The notes: generated by a model from the sequence alone, not told the origin. A stretch of 7,306 nt of DNA from Planctomycetota bacterium (GCA_027622795.1 JAQBZA010000159.1:1-7306); one strand, 5' to 3'; shown: positions 1 through 6,802, numbered from the stretch's first letter. Numbers and translations: made by a program.

Positions 1-229
1 AGATCGTCACCAGAAACAGGCGGCCTTTGAACAGGCGGCCCTGATACAGATGGCCGAGCCCGGGCACCAGCCAGCCGAGTACAGCCGCCAGCAACGGGTT
101 GCGGAGATCAATCGCCGATCCATCATCGGGCGACACGGCCACGATCCGCGGACGCGGGGTGGGAGCAGATCGGGATGCGGTGGAGGGGGCCACGCGATGA
201 CTGGCTCGGGGGAAAGACACCAAAACCAC
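1..229 (-). CDS. DUF6677-like small membrane protein, N-terminal part (runs off left edge)
   Basis: The minus-strand frame has no stop from codon 229 to the window edge and gives 76 residues. After a Pro/Ser/Arg-rich, probably disordered N-terminus (residues 1-35), there is a conserved-looking block at about 41-76: DLRNPLLAAVLGWLVPGLGH followed by LYQGRLFKGRLFLVTI. It shows a hydrophobic segment, a PGxGHxYxGR turn and the start of a second hydrophobic segment. This pattern is what I recall for DUF6677 and related TM2-like membrane proteins of planctomycetes; their function is unknown. No in-frame ATG precedes the conserved block. A TGA lies just upstream, so the start must be GTG (229, or 220 as an alternative) or TTG at 223; no clear Shine-Dalgarno is visible. 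It follows the ATPase on the same strand with a gap of about 110 bases. The C-terminus lies outside the window. The family call is by motif recognition only. Confidence 0.72.
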   Translation of the reverse strand, partial: MVLVSFPRASHRVAPSTASRSAPTPRPRIVAVSPDDGSAIDLRNPLLAAVLGWLVPGLGHLYQGRLFKGRLFLVTI

Positions 230-340
230 CAGTGTACGGGATCACGTCTCGGGCAGCCATCGCTCGCGACAATCTGCAAGACCGCAAAGCGGCGACTTTT
301 GCCGCCCCCGAGCCGGCGATACACGCAGGCTTGATGCGCT
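230..340. other. Intergenic gap between ATPase and DUF6677-like gene
   Basis: This stretch of about 110 bases separates the restored ATPase stop (TAG at 343-341) from the DUF6677-like start. It contains two small adjacent hairpins: CCGC-AAA-GCGG at 282-292, and on the minus strand GGCGGC-AAAA-GTCGCC at 306-291, the latter with one G-T pair. The two compete for shared bases. No T-tract follows either, so an intrinsic terminator is not supported. I see no tRNA or clear promoter here. Confidence 0.4.
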
Positions 341-469
341 CTAGCCCCACAGCTTGCGGACCACGCGCACCCGCGGCTGGGCTGGCGTATCGGTATCAGC
401 ATCGTCGCGCCGCGACGGCATCGTGCTCACCGCCGCAGGCGTCAGTTCCCGCCACACGCCCTCGATGAC
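341..469 (-). pseudogene. Displaced C-terminus of the ExeA-like ATPase
   Basis: Reading from 469 in a different minus frame gives 42 codons ending in TAG at 343-341. It starts VIEGVWRELTPAAV and ends PRVRVVRKLWG. The VIEGVWREL block is what normally follows the RVVCQLAHLA helix in these ATPases, and a basic VRVVR(R/K)LxG tail is typical of planctomycete members. The open frame instead runs on from residue 244 (GGT at 470-468) into unrelated residues and stops at 396. Family members usually have roughly nine more residues (a GQ-x-x-D-x-I-D-type linker) between the two blocks. A deletion of about 26 or 29 bases would therefore fit better than a one-base slip, but an assembly error cannot be excluded. 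The restored gene would span 341-1199. Confidence 0.75.
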
Positions 470-1199
470 CCGCCGCCACCACCGTTGCCAGATGGGCGAG
501 TTGGCAGACTACTCGCGGCACGCCCAGCGCAAATCGAGAGATCGTGCCGATCGCCTCGGGAGAAAAGAGATCGGCCGGACCACCGACCCGTTCCAACGAG
601 CGGGCCAGGAAACCCGCCACATCGGCCTCTTCCCACGGTGTCAGTTCCACACGCACGGCCGCCCGGGTGCGGATCGCATCCGGGATCCGCGACATCCCGG
701 CAGATGAGGCCAGCCCCACGACCACCGTGCGGGCGAAGAGCGGCTCCGCACCACCGACAATGCGGGCGAGGCCGTCGACACAGTCATCCGGAGCGTGGTC
801 GAGGTCATCCACGATGATCGCCGTCGGCCGCTCCATCAACGTGTTTTCTCGAAGCCGGTTTTCCAGCTTCTGCCACGGCCGCAGGGGCTCTGCCCGTGAG
901 GCCGGGTCGAGCGGCAGCCGGGCCAGCAGGAGATCGAGCCAGTCACCCGCCGCGAGGCCCCGCAGCGAGAGCAGCACCGCTTCGGCGCCCAGCCCTGCCA
1001 GCCGGCGGACGGCCATCGTGGCGAGATGGCTCTTGCCAAGGCCCTCGTCGCCAATCACCAGCCCGCACCGCTGCCGCTGCCCGAGCAGCCATTCCAGCCG
1101 GGCCAGTGCCTCGTCCTGTGGGCCACCACAATAAAAGGTCGCCGGCTCCAGCGAACCGGCGAAGGGTGGCGCGGCGAAATGCCAGCGGTCTCGTACCAT
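396..1199 (-). CDS. ExeA-like AAA ATPase, reading frame as found (C-terminus out of frame)
   Basis: The open frame encodes 267 residues of a P-loop ATPase resembling the ExeA/GspA-type AAA proteins widespread in planctomycetes. Residues 5-34 hold the family's N-terminal pattern (RWHFAAPPF...FY...EALARL). Walker A is GDEGLGKS at 50-57 and Walker B is AIIVDD at 127-132. A downstream ELTPWEEADVAGFL block at about 185-198 and GVPRVVCQLAHLA at 226-238 complete the usual order. From residue 245 the sequence turns unlike the family (HRGRVAGTDACGGEH...), while the expected ending is present in another frame (see next entry). Start ATG at 1199 fits the family N-terminus. ExeA itself helps assemble the type II secretion secretin; the planctomycete paralogues have no firmly assigned role, so only ATP binding/hydrolysis can be inferred. 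It is divergent from rsmE with 63 bases between the starts. Confidence 0.85.
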   Translation of the reverse strand: MVRDRWHFAAPPFAGSLEPATFYCGGPQDEALARLEWLLGQRQRCGLVIGDEGLGKSHLATMAVRRLAGLGAEAVLLSLRGLAAGDWLDLLLARLPLDPASRAEPLRPWQKLENRLRENTLMERPTAIIVDDLDHAPDDCVDGLARIVGGAEPLFARTVVVGLASSAGMSRIPDAIRTRAAVRVELTPWEEADVAGFLARSLERVGGPADLFSPEAIGTISRFALGVPRVVCQLAHLATVVAAGHRGRVAGTDACGGEHDAVAARRC

Positions 1200-1262
1200 G
1201 GCGGAGAGTGTAGGGAGACGCTCGTTTCACGTCACGACGAATTCCACCGGGTTTTCCGCTCC

Positions 1263-1985
1263 ATGAGCGACCGCTTTTTCCTCGCCGAGCCACCCACGGG
1301 CAGCCACGGCGTCCTCCGCGACGATGAGGCTCGGCATTGCACCCGAGTGCTGCGGGCGAAGGTGGGTGACACGATCCGTGTGTTTGACGGCCACGGGAGC
1401 GAGTGGCCGGCCAGCATCACGGCAGTGGGCCGCGACACGGTCGACGTCGCTCTTGGGGAGCCACTGCCAGCCGGCGCATCGTCACGAGTGCCACTCACGC
1501 TGGCGGTTGCGCTGCCGAAGGGCGACCGCCAGAAGTGGCTTGTCGAGAAGCTCACTGAACTGGGCACAGCCCGGCTCGTGCCGCTGGTTACCGAGCGGGG
1601 CGTAGCCGAAGCGACCGACGCGGCCCGCGTGCGGCTCAAGCGAGGCGTGATCGAGGCCTGCAAGCAGTGTGGTCGGAACACGCTGATGGAGATCGCGGCT
1701 CCTGCCACGCTTCAAGAACTCGCCGCCCGGCATCCGGCTGCGGTGCGGCTGGTGGCCCACCCCGGCGGCACGTCACTCGGCGACCAGCGACGCACGTCAT
1801 CCGGCCAGGCAATCACAGAGATCGTCGCGGCCGTCGGCCCTGAGGGAGGGTTTACGGAGGAGGAGGTGGCTCAGGCGGTCGCCGCAGGATTTGAGCTGGT
1901 CTCCCTCGGGCCCGATATCCTCCGGATCGAAACGGCTGCGATCGCCTTGGCGGCGTGGGTCACGCTGGCACCGACTCGAAGCTGA
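1263..1985 (+). CDS. rsmE: 16S rRNA (uracil-1498-N3)-methyltransferase RsmE
   Basis: RsmE uses S-adenosylmethionine to methylate N3 of U1498 in 16S rRNA of the small ribosomal subunit. The 240-residue product has the normal family length. An N-terminal PUA-like domain covers about residues 4-65 (EARHCTRVLRAKVGD at 22-36, then VFDGHGSEW). The C-terminal SPOUT methyltransferase domain (about 75-238) shows PKGDRQKWLVEKLTELG (85-101), EACKQCGRN (131-139), AVGPEGGFTEEEV (190-202) and the knot motif LGPDILRIETAAIAL (215-229). ATG at 1263 is chosen because it places MSDRFF at the family's N-terminus; the frame is open back to 1026, but that extension is antisense to the ATPase. No strong ribosome-binding site is visible. 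Asp218 sits where the family normally has Arg (LGxRILRTETA). The 3' end overlaps the convergent peptidase gene. Confidence 0.95.
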   Translation: MSDRFFLAEPPTGSHGVLRDDEARHCTRVLRAKVGDTIRVFDGHGSEWPASITAVGRDTVDVALGEPLPAGASSRVPLTLAVALPKGDRQKWLVEKLTELGTARLVPLVTERGVAEATDAARVRLKRGVIEACKQCGRNTLMEIAAPATLQELAARHPAAVRLVAHPGGTSLGDQRRTSSGQAITEIVAAVGPEGGFTEEEVAQAVAAGFELVSLGPDILRIETAAIALAAWVTLAPTRS

Positions 1986-4900
1986 TATCAGACAGCCCAT
2001 CGGATACGGAACCTCCGTCCCAGCCCAAAATCTGGAAGGCGGTCTGCCCCGGGGCCGACGTCGCCGGAGGCACCCAGCGAATCTGGTCTGTAGGTCGAAT
2101 GACCCGCAGCGACAGCAGGCGGAGCAACTCCTGAGGCGAGCCACTGGTGGGCGTTCGAGTGATGTCGACCCACCGCACACCATCCAATTTTTCAACGACC
2201 CCACTGGTCGCCTGCACCACGACAAACCGTTCCGTGGTCGGCTGGGCGATGACGGCGCCCGCCAGATCGGCCCATGAAAACTGGACCGGCTGGGGGCCCA
2301 CGATCCCCGCTTGAACCCGCAGCGTGGCCGAGCGACGCAGCGCAGGCCGGGAGATCGGCATCACGGAGGTCGTGCCAAAGTTGGCATCGGCCACTGCCTG
2401 CCCGACCGCCAGTTCAAAGTGATAGGGCGAAAGCGGCTCGATCAGCTGGCGACCCTGCGGGAGCAGGAGCGTCGGCACGGCTGCTCCGGACACACTGCCC
2501 GGGGACAGGCCAGCGAACACATACCGCCCATCAGCGTCGGTCTGCACCGAAGGTTCGGCCGTCTGCAGGAAGAGCTCCCAGGATTCGAGCGTGGCCGTCC
2601 GCTCCGGGTCGAAATCATTGCTCTCCACTTCGAGCCGCCAGGTGCCGTTGGGGGTGGTGCCGGCAAGGGCGGCGGCATCGACCTGCGTCTGAAACGAATC
2701 GCCGGATGCACCGGGGAAAAACTCGTCGAGTGGTGTCTCGAAGCGGCTGAAGAGGTAGTCGAAGGGCTGGCCCGTCGCCGAAACCATGAATGGCTCCGCC
2801 AGAAACTCATTCGCAGCGGTGCCCTCTCCGGTAATCGTGGTGCCCACCAGCGGCAGTCGGATACCAGCCGGGCTGACGAGGGTCACGAAGATGGGGCCGA
2901 TCAGTTGGTTGTTTAAAATTTGATCGCTGCGCAGCGTGAAGAAGACGCCGACGTCAGTGATCGCTCCCGGCAGGCCCATGACCTCGAGCGTGGAGACACC
3001 GCGAAACGGCCTCAGGAGAGGGCCCTGATTGGGCACGTTGGGATTGTCGAGCTCCGTGCGAATCCCGATCGCAAGCGGGTCGTGTGACGAAAAGGCGACA
3101 TACCGCCGGTCGGCAGACGCGGCGGGTGCCGTATCGAGCAGTCCGTTGCCATTGCCATCGAGAAAGACGGTCGCTCCAGCCAAAGGCTGTTCATCGGCAG
3201 CCTGCCTCCCATTCCGATCCAGATCCTCGAAGACCGTGCCACTGATCGACGCGCCACCCACTCGCGCCAGGGCAGCCTCGGCCTGAATCAGACCGTAGCC
3301 GGTCGCAGGGTCGTAGCCGGCCTCGAGCATGTCGATCGCTGTCGCCTCGAGGGTAGCGATCATCTCATCAGCCGAGAGCGTCGGAGCGAGCTGCCACATG
3401 AGCGCGGCCACGGCCGCGGCATTCGGAGCGGCGGCTGATGTGCCCGAGAAATTGGGCAGCCCGTCGCTGTCAACGTCCTGCCCGAAGAACGACGTGTTGC
3501 CGAAGTTGGGGGCGACAAACCGCGGCTGCTCGCGGAGTTGGGCCGTCTCCAGCCGTGTGCCGTCTTGGGCAAAGAGGATCGGCGTGCCGCCCCACGAACT
3601 GGATGGCGCCAACTGGGCCGGGGCCTCGCGATAGGCCGGCGTGCGGAAATAAAAACTCGCCCCGACGGCGGCTCCGGTCGCCGAATTCGCATGGCCGATG
3701 ATCGTGCTCGACGCGGTGGCGTACTCAACCTGCAGGTCAACATGGTAGGTGAGGTACTTCAGGAACGTCGGCGCTTCGCCGCCGGCATGGGCGATCACCA
3801 CCTGCACCTGATCCACACCGGGGACGATCGGGAACGCTGCCGCGAGCTCCGGGTTACCATTGAGCTGATGGCTCCCCTCCAACCGCTCCAGCAGCGTGAC
3901 GCCATCGGCGGCATATACAAAGAGGTCGACATCGCTCTGGCTGGCTCCCCAGGGCTGATCCCACTGGAGCCGCAGCGTCAAGGAACTGGTGCCGTCGGGA
4001 ATGGTGACCCGTTGAAACACGTCGATGCCCGGGCCGGGATCGAAGTCGTGCAGCACGAGGCCCGGAGGCGACGTCAGCTCCTCAGGGAGGTCGGTAAGAC
4101 TCGTGGCCTCGATCGGGCGGAAGTCGGCGGCATAACTGTTGCGGGCGAAGTTGCCGGCCGAGGTGAAGTACGCCACGCCAAAGTCTTCGACAACGGTATT
4201 CACGGCCTGCGCGACGATGCCATCCTGAAACCAGGGCACCCCGCCTTCGGTGATGTCATCGACGATGATCTGGCAGCCGGCGGCGACGAGCTGGGTGATA
4301 CTGTCGGCGAAGCTGGCCGGCCCTCCTTCACTCGAGGCGAAGAACAGTTCTGCCCCCGGTGCGATCGAATGCACAAGTTGGGCCATCGCCCGCCCCTCGT
4401 CCGTTCCGGCAACTTCGCCATCCTGCGTATACCGCGGCCCTTCCTTGAGCACCTGCACGCCTGCCGGCAGGGCACCCGTGGCCACGTCGAAGGCATAGCC
4501 GCCGAGCACATCAAAGCTGTCGGAGATCACGCCCACGCGGATCCCCGTTCCATCAACGCCAAACCGGCTGCGGGCCGCGTCGGCGCGGAAGGCGATGTCG
4601 GCCTGATTGGTGATCGCGGCGTTGGCACGGGTTTCGAAGACGACATCGGCAAATCGGAGCGACGGAATAGCGGCAGCATCATCGATCGCCGCAAACGGCA
4701 ACACCGCCGACACATGATCGGCATAACTGACGATCGATGATCCGCCGATCGCGGCCAGTGCGGCAGCCAGGCTGTCGGTCTGGTCCGGGAAGGCCACCGC
4801 CGTCACCACCACGCCGTCAATCTCGCCGCCGTTGCCCCACACGAAGTCGTCACGCCCCGGCGCAGTAATTGGCAGGCTGTAGCCGCCCGCCTGATCGCCT

Positions 4901-5163
4901 GCCTCATAGTCGGCCGAGATGAAGGCCAGCAGGTCGCCCATCTTGGCCTGCACGATCGGATCGACTGCGACCAGTTCGTCCGTCGCGTCGTAGACGAAGC
5001 CCGGGTGGCTGGCCAGGAGCGTGCGTTGCTCGAGTGGTTCGCACGGCCTCATCGCGGGCCCCCGCATGCAGCGTCGGCTGCGGCGGTGCCGTCGGCCTGT
5101 CGGGAACCAGCGCATGATCTTCGCAAACTTCATCGTGACAGCGGCTCCATGGCTGCGAGCCAT
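1960..5163 (-). CDS. Large secreted modular S8/S53-like serine peptidase with LEPR-XLL-type N-terminus
   Basis: This 1067-residue protein is predicted to be exported. Its Arg-rich N-terminus is followed by EPLEQRTLLAS (42-52), an LEPR-XLL-type signature of planctomycete extracellular proteins. The peptidase domain covers about 185-632: D215 in VGVISDSFD, E256 in DEGRAMAQ where subtilisins have the catalytic His, oxyanion N338 in FTSAGN, and S576 in FSGTSAAAPN. About 170 extra, mostly beta-type residues lie between N338 and S576. Then come an SdrD-type B domain (638-about 680, resuming 871-889) interrupted by a P-domain (about 684-868), and a C-terminal domain (about 935-1067) resembling planctomycete surface-protein repeats ending in W-x-P...F-x-x-x-x-WDG. 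Ca-binding-like motifs are DVDSDGLPN (563-571), DLDRNG (647-652) and DGNGNG (669-674). The ATG at 5133 (residue 11), with GGAG 11 bases upstream, is an attractive alternative start. The substrate is unknown. Confidence 0.9.
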   Translation of the reverse strand: MARSHGAAVTMKFAKIMRWFPTGRRHRRSRRCMRGPAMRPCEPLEQRTLLASHPGFVYDATDELVAVDPIVQAKMGDLLAFISADYEAGDQAGGYSLPITAPGRDDFVWGNGGEIDGVVVTAVAFPDQTDSLAAALAAIGGSSIVSYADHVSAVLPFAAIDDAAAIPSLRFADVVFETRANAAITNQADIAFRADAARSRFGVDGTGIRVGVISDSFDVLGGYAFDVATGALPAGVQVLKEGPRYTQDGEVAGTDEGRAMAQLVHSIAPGAELFFASSEGGPASFADSITQLVAAGCQIIVDDITEGGVPWFQDGIVAQAVNTVVEDFGVAYFTSAGNFARNSYAADFRPIEATSLTDLPEELTSPPGLVLHDFDPGPGIDVFQRVTIPDGTSSLTLRLQWDQPWGASQSDVDLFVYAADGVTLLERLEGSHQLNGNPELAAAFPIVPGVDQVQVVIAHAGGEAPTFLKYLTYHVDLQVEYATASSTIIGHANSATGAAVGASFYFRTPAYREAPAQLAPSSSWGGTPILFAQDGTRLETAQLREQPRFVAPNFGNTSFFGQDVDSDGLPNFSGTSAAAPNAAAVAALMWQLAPTLSADEMIATLEATAIDMLEAGYDPATGYGLIQAEAALARVGGASISGTVFEDLDRNGRQAADEQPLAGATVFLDGNGNGLLDTAPAASADRRYVAFSSHDPLAIGIRTELDNPNVPNQGPLLRPFRGVSTLEVMGLPGAITDVGVFFTLRSDQILNNQLIGPIFVTLVSPAGIRLPLVGTTITGEGTAANEFLAEPFMVSATGQPFDYLFSRFETPLDEFFPGASGDSFQTQVDAAALAGTTPNGTWRLEVESNDFDPERTATLESWELFLQTAEPSVQTDADGRYVFAGLSPGSVSGAAVPTLLLPQGRQLIEPLSPYHFELAVGQAVADANFGTTSVMPISRPALRRSATLRVQAGIVGPQPVQFSWADLAGAVIAQPTTERFVVVQATSGVVEKLDGVRWVDITRTPTSGSPQELLRLLSLRVIRPTDQIRWVPPATSAPGQTAFQILGWDGGSVSDGLSDISFESVPA

Positions 5164-5190
5164 ATCAAAAAGGTTCGCGCCGCCGCCACA

Positions 5191-6039
5191 TCAGTTCGCA
5201 TGTGCAGGAGCGAAAACCTCGATTGACCGCCCCGTGCCGATGCCGGCAGCGGCAGCCTGCGTTGACAGGGCGGCAAGGGCCTTGCGGCCGACGTCTCCCA
5301 GATCGAGCGTCCACTCGTTCACATAGAGATCGACGTGTTGCATGAGCACGGCATCATCAAACTCCTGGGCATACCGCCGCATCGTAGGGACCGCAGCGGC
5401 GCGGTCGGCCAGCGCCACCTGCAAGGAATCGTGGATCACCTGCTGCACCGCAGAGACTGTCTCCGGAGCGAGCTGACGGCTCGCAACGATGCCGCCGAGT
5501 GGCAGTGGACTCTTCATCGCCTCCTCCCACCGCGTGCCCATGTCTTCGACGAGAAAGAGCCCCTGCTGCTGCCAGGTGAATCGCCCTTCGTGGATGCACG
5601 CGCCGAAGTCGGCCGTGCCGGCCTGGAGCCGTGGCATGATCTCGGAGAAGACGTCGTGCTCCACCCGTGTGCTGTCCGGATGGAAGAGATGAAAGAGGAG
5701 CGCGGCGGTCGTGTCGCGGCCCGGCAGCAGCGTCAGCTGACCGAGATCGCAAGGCCGCGTGTCAGGCCGCGCCGCCAAGAGCAACGGCCCGACACCGAAA
5801 CCGAGGGCTGAGCCGCTCGGCAACACGACATACTCGTCAGCCACGTGCAGGGCCGCATGAAAACTCGCCTTGGCGACGTCGAAGCTGCCGGCCCGCAGCC
5901 GCTCGTTGAGTTCCTGGATGTCGAGCAAGTCCACGACAAAGTCGAGTCCCCGCCAATCGACGGCCCGGGTCAGCAGGCCGTGAAACGCAAACGTGTCGTT
6001 GGGGCAGGTCGAGATGCCGAGGCGAATTGTCTGCGTCAC
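5191..6039 (-). CDS. mqnD: 1,4-dihydroxy-6-naphthoate synthase MqnD
   Basis: MqnD converts cyclic dehypoxanthine futalosine to 1,4-dihydroxy-6-naphthoate in the futalosine pathway to menaquinone; it is a cytoplasmic enzyme with a periplasmic-binding-protein-like fold. The 282-residue product matches family length. Diagnostic blocks appear in order: STCPNDTFAFHG (10-21), DVAKASFHAA (54-63), LPSGSALGFGVGPLLLA (73-89), LPGRDTTAALLFHLF (104-118), CIHEGRFTWQQQGLFLVEDM (148-167), PLPLGGIV (178-185) and HVDLYVNEWTLDLGDVGRKA (236-255). The His in HEGRFT corresponds to the residue proposed as catalytic in this family. GTG at 6039 is chosen over the longer ATG at 6105 because the family begins at TIRLGISTCPN, a GGAGG lies 4 bases upstream, and the start overlaps the mqnB stop as GTGA, implying translational coupling. 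Confidence 0.95.
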   Translation of the reverse strand: MTQTIRLGISTCPNDTFAFHGLLTRAVDWRGLDFVVDLLDIQELNERLRAGSFDVAKASFHAALHVADEYVVLPSGSALGFGVGPLLLAARPDTRPCDLGQLTLLPGRDTTAALLFHLFHPDSTRVEHDVFSEIMPRLQAGTADFGACIHEGRFTWQQQGLFLVEDMGTRWEEAMKSPLPLGGIVASRQLAPETVSAVQQVIHDSLQVALADRAAAVPTMRRYAQEFDDAVLMQHVDLYVNEWTLDLGDVGRKALAALSTQAAAAGIGTGRSIEVFAPAHAN

Positions 6040-6051
6040 GGGGCCTCCGCC
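6036..6051 (-). promoter_or_regulatory. mqnD ribosome-binding site and mqnB/mqnD start-stop overlap
   Basis: On the minus strand GCGGAGG-CCCC-GTGA places a strong Shine-Dalgarno (GGAGG) 4 bases before GTG at 6039, and the same GTGA contains the mqnB TGA (6038-6036). This decides the mqnD start and indicates coupled translation of the two enzymes. Confidence 0.75.
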
Positions 6052-6686
6052 AGAGTCTCGTGGGCAAGGGCTGCGGCAGCTTCCAACGCCGGCTCCACGC
6101 ACCACTGGGAGTGATCGCGGTCCCCGGCCCGATTCGAAATGCCACGGATGATGGTCCAGGGCACCCCTGCCAGTTCACAGGCGACCGCCACGCCAAAGCC
6201 TTCCATGTCTTCGGCCACGGCGTCAGGAATTAATGCACGTCGCGCCGCCACGTCGGCCGGCCCCGCTGACGCTGCGCAGGCGGTCAGCAAGACATGCCCG
6301 GTGGCCGTGCCGGTGCGGACGATTCGATCACCGATCGCTTGCTGGCCGACAGAAGAGTCGCCCGGCCACTGCGACCAGCCGAGCGACAAAGCCTGCTGGA
6401 AGTCGCTGCCAGTGCCGACACCGACACCATAACTGACCACCTCATCAAACCGATACGCCTGACCGATCGCGAGCCGGTCATCCATCGCGCCGGCGATCCC
6501 GACGAGCATCACGCTGGCCGGCTTGAGGGCCGCCAGCAGGTGGGCCGCCCGCGCCGCGGCAGCGATCGGGCCAAAGCCACACAGCTCAATCCGCAGGCGT
6601 TCGGCTCCACGAGATCCGATTGCCTGCTCAACGACCCGCCGCTCCCCGGCGGTCGGAACGAGCAGGAGGAATGTGGATGGACGCAT
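6036..6686 (-). CDS. mqnB: Futalosine hydrolase MqnB
   Basis: MqnB hydrolyses futalosine to dehypoxanthine futalosine and hypoxanthine, an early step of the alternative menaquinone pathway. It belongs to the nucleoside phosphorylase / MTA-SAH nucleosidase superfamily. The 216 residues are typical in length. Visible motifs are LLLVPTAGERR (7-17), a CGFGPIAAA block (36-44), LVGIAGAM (61-68), DEVVSYGVG (81-89), EDMEGFGVAVAC (159-170), in which the Met-Glu pair is the ribose-binding signature, and IRGISNRAGDRDHSQW (180-195), the C-terminal active-site region of this subfamily. ATG at 6686 gives the expected N-terminus; only a weak purine stretch precedes it. It is the first gene of a minus-strand run mqnB-mqnD-(peptidase). 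No mqnA, mqnC or mqnE is seen in the window, so the other steps must be encoded elsewhere. Confidence 0.93.
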   Translation of the reverse strand: MRPSTFLLLVPTAGERRVVEQAIGSRGAERLRIELCGFGPIAAAARAAHLLAALKPASVMLVGIAGAMDDRLAIGQAYRFDEVVSYGVGVGTGSDFQQALSLGWSQWPGDSSVGQQAIGDRIVRTGTATGHVLLTACAASAGPADVAARRALIPDAVAEDMEGFGVAVACELAGVPWTIIRGISNRAGDRDHSQWCVEPALEAAAALAHETLAEAP

Positions 6687-6802
6687 GAGAACTTCAGTCT
6701 TTAAGCGTGGACGGCGGATTCACGATTCAGCGCATGTCATTCCATATTGTAGATCGCAGTGATCCGTCCGCCCGGCGACACGCCAAAACGGTGATCATGG
6801 CC

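Noticed and set aside
282..306. Adjacent hairpins as an intrinsic terminator after the ATPase gene
   Set aside because: Stems are short (4 and 6 pairs, one G-T), they compete for the same bases, and no T-tract follows on the minus strand.
7..402. Minus-strand 131-codon open frame at the left edge
   Set aside because: Cys/Trp/Pro/Arg-rich with no recognisable motif. Two real genes (the ATPase tail and the DUF6677-like start) explain the same bases in other frames.
1026..1262. Longer N-terminal extension of rsmE starting at 1026
   Set aside because: The extension is antisense to the ATPase N-terminus and P-loop region, lacks RsmE similarity, and the ATG at 1263 gives the normal family start and length.
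3538..4740. Long plus-strand open frame of 400 codons opposite the peptidase gene
   Set aside because: It lies wholly antisense to the well-supported peptidase frame, shows no family motifs and has an Arg/His/Gly-rich composition typical of shadow frames in GC-rich DNA.
6040..6105. Longer mqnD starting at ATG 6105
   Set aside because: The 22 extra residues overlap mqnB and do not look like MqnD. The GTG at 6039 has a Shine-Dalgarno and the family N-terminus.
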